Source: Kitasatospora sp. GAS204B (lineage in GTDB: Bacteria > Actinomycetota > Actinomycetes > Streptomycetales > Streptomycetaceae). From it: DNA of 64,000 nt. The notes below the pieces were generated by a model. The model saw only the letters and a list, made by a program, of their open reading frames with translations. It did not search any database and was not told where the DNA came from. The stretch is taken from assembly GCF_029892155.1 (NCBI RefSeq), contig NZ_JARZAG010000008.1, positions 186,001 to 250,000 of the forward strand, given 5' to 3'. Of this stretch, positions 59,178 to 64,000 are shown one piece after another. How positions within the stretch are numbered: the stretch's first letter is position 1; each line of letters opens with the position of its first letter. A program made the translations under genes and the position numbers.

Positions 59178-60095
59178 TCAGCCCGTGGCCTGCTTGGCCG
59201 CGGCGTACCAGGAGGCCGGGCCGGTCCCGTTCACGGGCACGGCGTTGAAGTACTCCCAACCCGCGACCCCCGCGAAACCCGGGTACTCGCCGACCAGCGA
59301 GTGCAGCGTGCCGCCCAGCGTGGCGGGGTCGACGTAGCCGTCGCAGTTGGCGGCGTTGGTCACGGTGCCGGCCACCACCCGCGACGGGGCGAAGCCGTTG
59401 CGGACCACCGCGTCGTAGGCGGAGGTGTTGCTCAGGTCGCCCCAGCCGCAGTAGAACTGGGTGTTGTACCAGGAGATCCTGCTCCCCACGGCTTGCTCCA
59501 GCTGGCGGTAGTCGAAGCCGCCGGAGAAGCTGGAGCCGCCCGACAGGTCGGTGGCGACCGGCGCCAGGGTGATCACGAAGCCGCTGCCGAAGTCGGTGCG
59601 CAGCTGCTTGATCAGGTGCTCCGTGTCGGCGAGCGAGAAGCTCTCCTCGATGTCGAGGTCGACGCCGTTCAGGTGGTGGGCGCGCAGCGTGTCGCGCAGC
59701 TGCGGGTAGTAGGTGGTGAAGGCGTTGTGCAGGTCGGCGTAACTGCCCTGGGCGGCGCCGCCGAGCATCGCCTCGACCTTGGTGCCGGCCTTCTGGAGGG
59801 TGGCCAGCTCGCGCCACATCTGGGTGTACTTGGCAGCCGACGGCGGGTCGTCGTTGAGGGTGATGCCGCTGCCGGCGTTGAGGTGGAAGGCAGCCACCTC
59901 GATGTCGGTGGCGGTGTTCTTCAGCGGCAGCGGTGAGACGTACGCACCGTTGTCGTACTGGGTCTGGTAGTACGCGACCACATGGTGGGCGGGGGCGGTG
60001 TGCGCGTGCGCGTGCGCGCTGGCGGTGCCGGCCGACAGCGCGAGGGCGCCGGTGGCCAGCAGGGCCGTGCAGGCACGGGCGAGGCGACCCGTCAT
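59178..60095 (-). CDS. Secreted GH18 enzyme, endo-beta-N-acetylglucosaminidase-like
   Basis: A 305-residue exported glycosidase. The signal peptide (RACTALLATGALALSAGTASA) is followed by a His-rich stretch. The GH18 active site is LNGVDLDIEES, with Asp146, Asp148 and Glu150 as the DxDxE set. The compact single barrel of about 270 residues and AYYQTQYDNG at the start resemble EndoH-type enzymes more than chitinases. Next to an alpha-mannosidase and sugar importer, cleavage of the chitobiose core of N-glycans is the best guess; chitin cannot be excluded. CCGGAGG precedes the ATG at 60095. Confidence 0.87.
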   Translation of the reverse strand: MTGRLARACTALLATGALALSAGTASAHAHAHTAPAHHVVAYYQTQYDNGAYVSPLPLKNTATDIEVAAFHLNAGSGITLNDDPPSAAKYTQMWRELATLQKAGTKVEAMLGGAAQGSYADLHNAFTTYYPQLRDTLRAHHLNGVDLDIEESFSLADTEHLIKQLRTDFGSGFVITLAPVATDLSGGSSFSGGFDYRQLEQAVGSRISWYNTQFYCGWGDLSNTSAYDAVVRNGFAPSRVVAGTVTNAANCDGYVDPATLGGTLHSLVGEYPGFAGVAGWEYFNAVPVNGTGPASWYAAAKQATG

Positions 60096-60158
60096 GGATA
60101 CCTCCGGATGGGGGCGAATGGGCGGGTGGACACGGAAAGCGGCCGCTTCGCCCCGGAC

Positions 60159-60174
60159 GCTAAATCGATTTAGC
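60159..60174. promoter_or_regulatory. LacI-type operator before GH18 gene
   Basis: GCTAAATCGATTTAGC is a perfect 16-bp palindrome with the central CG typical of LacI-family sites, 64 bases upstream of the GH18 start, between it and the lacI-type gene. Confidence 0.82.
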
Positions 60175-60230
60175 TTGCGCGTCAATGGTCCCATCATCTG
60201 ACTGTCCGTCAGATACCCGCCGACGGCGGC

Positions 60231-61250
60231 CTACCCGCGCGGCCCCGCCGTGCTCTCCCGGACCGTCAGGCGCGGCGTCGGCGTCTTGAGGTCGACCGCC
60301 GCGGCCGGGTCGTCCAGCACCGCGAGCAGCGTGCGGGCCACCTGCTCGCCGAGCGCGAAGGTGTCCCGGGAGAGCGCGGTGAGCGGCGGGTGGACGATCC
60401 GGGCCAGCAGCGAATCATCGAAGGAGACGATGGACAGCTCGCCGGGCACCGCCACCCCCATCTCGCCGGCCACCCCGAGGCCGGCCACCGCCATCACGTC
60501 GCTGTCGTAGATGATCGCGGTCGGCCGCTCCCGCCGGGCCAGCAGCGTCCGGGTGGCGGCGGCCCCCTGCGCGTCGCTGAAGTCCGTCGGCAAGGAGAGC
60601 GTCTCGCTCAGGCCGAGCCGCCTGGCCGCGTCCCGCAGCGCGCGGATCCGGCGCTGGGTGTGCTGGAAGGCCGGCAGTCCGGCCAGGTGGGCGATCCGGC
60701 GATGGCCGAGCGCCGCCAGGTACTCGACGATCGACAGCATCGCCTCCCGGTCGTCCGCCCAGACGCTGGGCAGGCTGCCGTGCCGCCCCGGCCCGCCCAG
60801 CACCACGGTCGGCGTGCCGAGTTCTTCGAGCACCTCGATCCGCGGGTCGCGCACCTGGAGGTCGACCAGGACGAAGCCGTCCACCCGGTGCTCCGAGACC
60901 CAGCGCCGGTAGATCTCGATCTCGGCGACGGTGTCCTCGACCACCAGCAGCTGCAGCGCGGTGGAGCGCGCCGAGAACTCCGCCTGCAGCCCCGAGAGCA
61001 GCTGCGCGAAGAACGGCTCCACCCCCACCGTGCGCGCCGGGCGGGCCAGCACCAGCCCGACCGCGCCGACCCGGGACCCGCCCAGCGCCCGGGCCGCGCT
61101 GTGCGGGCGCCAGTTCATCTCCTCTGCCACCCGCAGGATCCGGCTGCGGGTCTGCTCGCTGACCCCGGGACGCCCGTTGAGTGCGAAGGACACCGCACCC
61201 TTGGACACCCCCGCCGCTCGGGCGATGTCGGCGATGGTCGGTCTGCCCAC
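60231..61250 (-). CDS. LacI-family repressor of the glycan locus
   Basis: A 339-residue sugar-responsive repressor. It starts at the GTG at 61250, which has GAGAGGA nine bases before and begins the family N-terminus MGRPTIADIARAAGVSKGAVSFALNGRPGVSEQTRSRIL; an earlier GTG at 61274 is less likely. The hinge RPHSAARALGGSRVGAVGLVL and the sugar-binding domain (PTVVLGGPGRHGSLPSVWADDREA; PTAIIYDSDVMAVAGLGVAGEMGVAVPGELSIVSFDDS) are complete. It lies between the degradation arm and the divergent transporter arm, with palindromes before each. Confidence 0.93.
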   Translation of the reverse strand: MGRPTIADIARAAGVSKGAVSFALNGRPGVSEQTRSRILRVAEEMNWRPHSAARALGGSRVGAVGLVLARPARTVGVEPFFAQLLSGLQAEFSARSTALQLLVVEDTVAEIEIYRRWVSEHRVDGFVLVDLQVRDPRIEVLEELGTPTVVLGGPGRHGSLPSVWADDREAMLSIVEYLAALGHRRIAHLAGLPAFQHTQRRIRALRDAARRLGLSETLSLPTDFSDAQGAAATRTLLARRERPTAIIYDSDVMAVAGLGVAGEMGVAVPGELSIVSFDDSLLARIVHPPLTALSRDTFALGEQVARTLLAVLDDPAAAVDLKTPTPRLTVRESTAGPRG

Positions 61251-61267
61251 GTGTCGTGTTTCCTCTC

Positions 61268-61329
61268 TTGACACCGTTGCTGCGCCGGAGCATAGTCCAC
61301 AAAAGCTACTGGACCGGTTTAGTAAACCG
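61268..61329 (+). promoter_or_regulatory. Transporter promoter and LacI-type operator
   Basis: -35 TTGACA (61268-61273), a 17-base spacer and -10 CATAGT (61291-61296) are followed by the perfect dyad CGGTTTA-G-TAAACCG (61315-61329) just past the predicted start. Placement suits repression of the sugar transporter by LacI. Confidence 0.75.
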
Positions 61330-61427
61330 CTTCAGAACTTCCGCGGAACTCCCTCGATTCGCTCCCTCATCCCGTTCCCGCGACCCGCCGACTCCCCCAC
61401 CGGCCGGGCAGAACCCAGGAGAGCTCC

Positions 61428-62738
61428 ATGCCAAGAGTCCGGGCAGGCTTCACCCCCGCGGCCGTCGCGGCCATCGCGGCGATCACCACGGTGGCGCTCA
61501 GCGGCTGCGGCGTCGGCGGCACCAGCTCCGATGCGGCCAAGCAGAGCGTGGCCGCCGACGCCCCGCTCAAGGGCACCATCACCTTCCAGACCTGGTCGCT
61601 GAAGAACGACAAGTTCACGCCCTACTTCACCGGCCTGGTCCAGGACTTCGAGACCCGGCACCCGGGCACCACGATCAACTGGATCGACCAGCCGGGCGAC
61701 GGCTACACCGACAAGGTGACCAGCCAGGTCACCAGCGGCAGCCTGCCCGACGTGGTCAACCTGCCGCCGGACATCGCCCATTCGGTCGCCAAGGTCGGCG
61801 GGCTGCTCGACCTGACCAAGAACGTGCCCACCCTCGCCCAGGACTACGTGCACAGCGGCGTGGCCGCCTACGGCTACGCCGACCTCGGCGCCGACAGCTA
61901 CGGCCTGCCCTGGTACCTCGGGACCGACATCAGCCTCTGGAACAAGGCGATGCTCCAGCGCGACGGCCTCGATCCCGCCCACCTGCCGAAGACCTTCGAC
62001 GACCTGCTCGCCCAGGCCAAGGTCATGCACGACCGGTCGGGCGGCAAGGACTACCTGATGAGCCGCCCGCCCGGACTCTCCGACATCGTCAATTCCGGTA
62101 CCGCACTGATGACTTCGGACGGCAAGAAGTTCGCCTTCAACACCCCGGGCGCAGCCGCCATGCTGGACAAGTACACCGCCGCCTACGCGGCCGGCTACCT
62201 GCCCTCCGACGTGCTGACCAGCACCTACGAGGGCAACTCGGCGCTCTTCAACAAGCAGGAGGTCGCCTGGACCACCGGCGGCGGCAACTACATCCAGAGC
62301 ACCCAGCAGACCAACCCCAGCCTGACCCCGCTGATCGTCCCCTCCCCCGCGCTGGACACCGCCCCGCTCTACGTCCAGGGCGTCTCGGTCGCCGCCAAGA
62401 GCAAGAACCTGCCGCTCGCGCTGGCCTTCGCCGAGTTCGTCACCGACGACACCAACCAGGTCAACTTCGTGAAGCTGGCCCCGGGTTACCTGCCCGGCAG
62501 CGCCGCGTCCGCGAACAACCCGGCGTACAGCAAGAGCGACGGCACCGCCCAGGGCGACGCCTCGGTCTTCGCGTACCAGGACATGCAGAAGGCGGTGAAC
62601 TTCACCCCGCCGGTCTGGACCGACGCCATGAACACCGTGCTCAACCAGCAGATCGCGCTGGCGATGACCGGCAAGGAGTCGGCGAAGCAGGCGCTGGACA
62701 ACGCCGTGAACCGGGCCGACCAGCTGCTGGACCAGTGA
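61428..62738 (+). CDS. Sugar ABC transporter substrate-binding lipoprotein
   Basis: A 436-residue extracellular binding protein of family 1. The lipobox is VALSGCG (Cys near residue 27). The mature domain includes GTITFQTWSLKNDKFTPYFTGLVQDFETRHPGTTINWIDQPGDGYTDKV, VNLPPDIAHSVAKVGGLLDLT and YGLPWYLGTDISLWNK, characteristic of oligosaccharide receptors. AGGAGAG precedes the ATG. The context points to an N-glycan or manno-oligosaccharide ligand (inference). Confidence 0.93.
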   Translation: MPRVRAGFTPAAVAAIAAITTVALSGCGVGGTSSDAAKQSVAADAPLKGTITFQTWSLKNDKFTPYFTGLVQDFETRHPGTTINWIDQPGDGYTDKVTSQVTSGSLPDVVNLPPDIAHSVAKVGGLLDLTKNVPTLAQDYVHSGVAAYGYADLGADSYGLPWYLGTDISLWNKAMLQRDGLDPAHLPKTFDDLLAQAKVMHDRSGGKDYLMSRPPGLSDIVNSGTALMTSDGKKFAFNTPGAAAMLDKYTAAYAAGYLPSDVLTSTYEGNSALFNKQEVAWTTGGGNYIQSTQQTNPSLTPLIVPSPALDTAPLYVQGVSVAAKSKNLPLALAFAEFVTDDTNQVNFVKLAPGYLPGSAASANNPAYSKSDGTAQGDASVFAYQDMQKAVNFTPPVWTDAMNTVLNQQIALAMTGKESAKQALDNAVNRADQLLDQ

Positions 62739-62766
62739 CCCACGCGGGCGCCGAAGGGAGGACTCG

Positions 62767-63639
62767 ATGAAGGCCCACCGCTGGTACACCCCTTGGCTGT
62801 TGACCGCCCCGGCACTGATCTGGCTGGCCGTCTTCAGCCTCTGGCCCGCGCTCAACACGGGGGTGCTCTCCTTCACCAACGTGCACACGCTCAGCGGCGG
62901 GCAGTTCATCGGAGTGCGCAACTACGTGCTGATGTGGCAGGACCCGCAGCTGCGCGACGCGATCCTGAACACCGTGATCTTCATGGTGGTCTGCGTCCCG
63001 CTGCTGACCTTCCTGCCGCTGCTGCTGGCCCTGCTGGTCCAGCGCACCCTGCCGTTCATGGGCTTCTTCCGGACCGTCTTCTACTTCCCGGTGATCGCCT
63101 CCGCCGTGGTGGTCGCGCTGATCTGGCAGTGGCTGCTGGACGACCGCGGGCTGGTCAACGGGCTGGGCAGGCAGGCGGGCCTGATCCACCACACCCTGCC
63201 CTTCCTCACCGACCGCTGGCTGCTGCTCTCCAGCGCCATCGCGCTCACCGTCTGGAAGGGCCTGGGGTACTACATGGTGCTCTACCTGTCGGCGCTCGGG
63301 AACGTGCGCCGCGAGCTGCACGAGGCGGCGGCGGTGGACGGCGCGGGCACCGTGCGGCGGTTCTGCTCGGTGACCGTACCGGGCGTGCGCGGCACCATGG
63401 CGCTGGTCTCGGTGCTGATCGCGGTCAACGCGATGCGCGTCTTCACCGAGCTGTACGTGCTGGGCGGGCGCACCGGCGGTGTCGGCGGCCAGGACGTGTC
63501 GTTGGTGATGCTGATCCAGCAGGCCGCCTCGGGCAGCGACGGCCGGATCGGCTACGCCTCGGCGCTCAGCGTGCTGCTCTTCGTGCTGACCGTCGGCCCG
63601 TTGCTGCTGCTCGCCCGCTGGAACCGGAGGACCGACTGA
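62767..63639 (+). CDS. Sugar ABC transporter permease (MalF-like)
   Basis: A 290-residue permease with six membrane helices. The first is WLLTAPALIWLAVFSLWPALNTGVLSF, and the coupling loop is ELHEAAAVDGAGTVRRFCSVTVPGVRGTM (EAA motif). It forms the channel with the next permease. GGGAGG precedes the ATG. Its TGA overlaps the next start by one base (TGATG). No ATPase gene is present before the window ends; streptomycete sugar importers often share the MsiK ATPase. Confidence 0.93.
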   Translation: MKAHRWYTPWLLTAPALIWLAVFSLWPALNTGVLSFTNVHTLSGGQFIGVRNYVLMWQDPQLRDAILNTVIFMVVCVPLLTFLPLLLALLVQRTLPFMGFFRTVFYFPVIASAVVVALIWQWLLDDRGLVNGLGRQAGLIHHTLPFLTDRWLLLSSAIALTVWKGLGYYMVLYLSALGNVRRELHEAAAVDGAGTVRRFCSVTVPGVRGTMALVSVLIAVNAMRVFTELYVLGGRTGGVGGQDVSLVMLIQQAASGSDGRIGYASALSVLLFVLTVGPLLLLARWNRRTD

Positions 63640-64000
63640 TGACCACCGTCTCCGAACACCGCGCCGAGGCCGGCCCGAGCGCGCCGCCGCGCGGGCGATC
63701 CGGGCGCGGGCGATCCGGGCGCGGTCGCCGGCGCTCGCCGGTGTTCGACGCGGTGACCCCGCTGGGCCTGGCCGCCCGCTACCTGACCCTGCTGGTGATC
63801 CTGGCGATCACGGTCGGGCCGATGCTCTGGGAGTTCTCCACCTCGCTGAAGAGCGCCTACGAGGACGTCTACACCGCCACCCCCCGGCTGCTGCCGCAAC
63901 ACCCGACCTTCGGCAACTACGGGCACGTGGCGCGGCTGATCCCGGTGGGCCACTTCGCGCTGAACTCGGTGATCGTCGCGGTGCTGGACGTGGCCGGCAA
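63639..64000 (+). CDS. Sugar ABC transporter permease (MalG-like), partial
   Basis: The first 120 codons of the second permease, cut by the window edge. A basic N-terminal tail contains RGRSG repeats encoded by a 15-base tandem repeat (about 63694-63725). The first helix is YLTLLVILAITVGPMLWEFSTSLK, followed by an extracytoplasmic loop (YTATPRLLPQHPTFGNYGHV) and the start of helix two (FALNSVIVAVLDVAG). This is the standard beginning of a MalG-type subunit. The TGATG overlap shows coupling to the previous gene. Confidence 0.9.
   Translation, partial: MTTVSEHRAEAGPSAPPRGRSGRGRSGRGRRRSPVFDAVTPLGLAARYLTLLVILAITVGPMLWEFSTSLKSAYEDVYTATPRLLPQHPTFGNYGHVARLIPVGHFALNSVIVAVLDVAG

Noticed and set aside
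57400..59337. 645-codon plus-strand open frame opposite GH38
   Set aside because: Antisense shadow; the GH38 frame carries all catalytic motifs.
1..64000. tRNA, rRNA and CRISPR arrays
   Set aside because: No cloverleaf, rRNA core or regularly spaced repeat-spacer array was recognised by eye; a tRNAscan or CRISPR finder run would be decisive.

Overview
The window is high-GC DNA with the coding style of a streptomycete (Streptomyces, Kitasatospora, Streptacidiphilus or a close relative). Codon third positions are almost all G or C, and GTG and TTG starts are frequent. There is a whiJ-like HTH/DUF397 locus, many divergent regulator-target pairs, several promoters that seem to give leaderless mRNAs, Tat and Sec secreted hydrolases, and a palindromic miniature element of a type I associate with streptomycetes. 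No rRNA, tRNA, CRISPR array, phage block or complete transposase was seen. It reads as chromosome-arm sequence rich in secretion, transport and regulation.

Layout. 0-4 kb: secreted S53 (sedolisin) peptidase and a HEAT-repeat protein. 3.9-5.7 kb: whiJ-like locus, with three translationally coupled small genes divergent from an HTH/DUF5753 regulator and DUF397 protein. 5.8-8.5 kb: ketopantoate-reductase-like gene plus class II aldolase, divergent from a TetR gene with a clear operator. 8.5-11.6 kb: TetR gene divergent from an MMPL exporter, with two operators between them. 11.6-16.3 kb: diaminopimelate decarboxylase with an unusual N-terminal tail, a membrane protein and a FUSC transporter. 16.4-17.8 kb: palindromic MITE, MarR and an alpha/beta hydrolase under a nested dyad. 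17.9-23.7 kb: DUF2254 protein, then LysR divergent from a four-gene polar amino acid (glutamate-type) ABC operon. 23.7-30.5 kb: class II glutamine amidotransferase, secreted HEYAE-motif protein, EfeO-EfeB iron-uptake pair without EfeU, secreted phosphoesterase and secreted lectin-like protein.

30.6-45 kb is a run of small redox and stress modules, each with its own regulator: GNAT; SDR, HTH and NmrA-like oxidoreductase; PAP2; HTH and tautomerase; MerR and aldo/keto reductase; aldo/keto reductase and AraC; MarR and an esterase-like hydrolase with three evenly phased operators; a pterin-dehydratase/VOC fusion; TetR and a VC0807-like membrane protein.

45-54 kb holds a secreted GH27 alpha-galactosidase, a RIO-type kinase with a structured small-ORF leader, an arylsulfotransferase preceded by a cysteine-rich leader peptide and possible attenuator, an SDR, two hypothetical proteins, an acyltransferase and a secreted beta-rich protein.

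54-64 kb looks like one glycan-foraging locus. A secreted GH18 enzyme with an endo-beta-N-acetylglucosaminidase-like active site, a cytoplasmic GH38 alpha-mannosidase, an unrecognised protein coupled to it by a GTGA overlap, and a LacI repressor face a sugar ABC transporter (binding lipoprotein and two permeases, the second cut by the window edge). Palindromes lie in front of both arms. Release of N-glycans outside, import, and intracellular demannosylation is the simplest reading, but it is inference from family and context.
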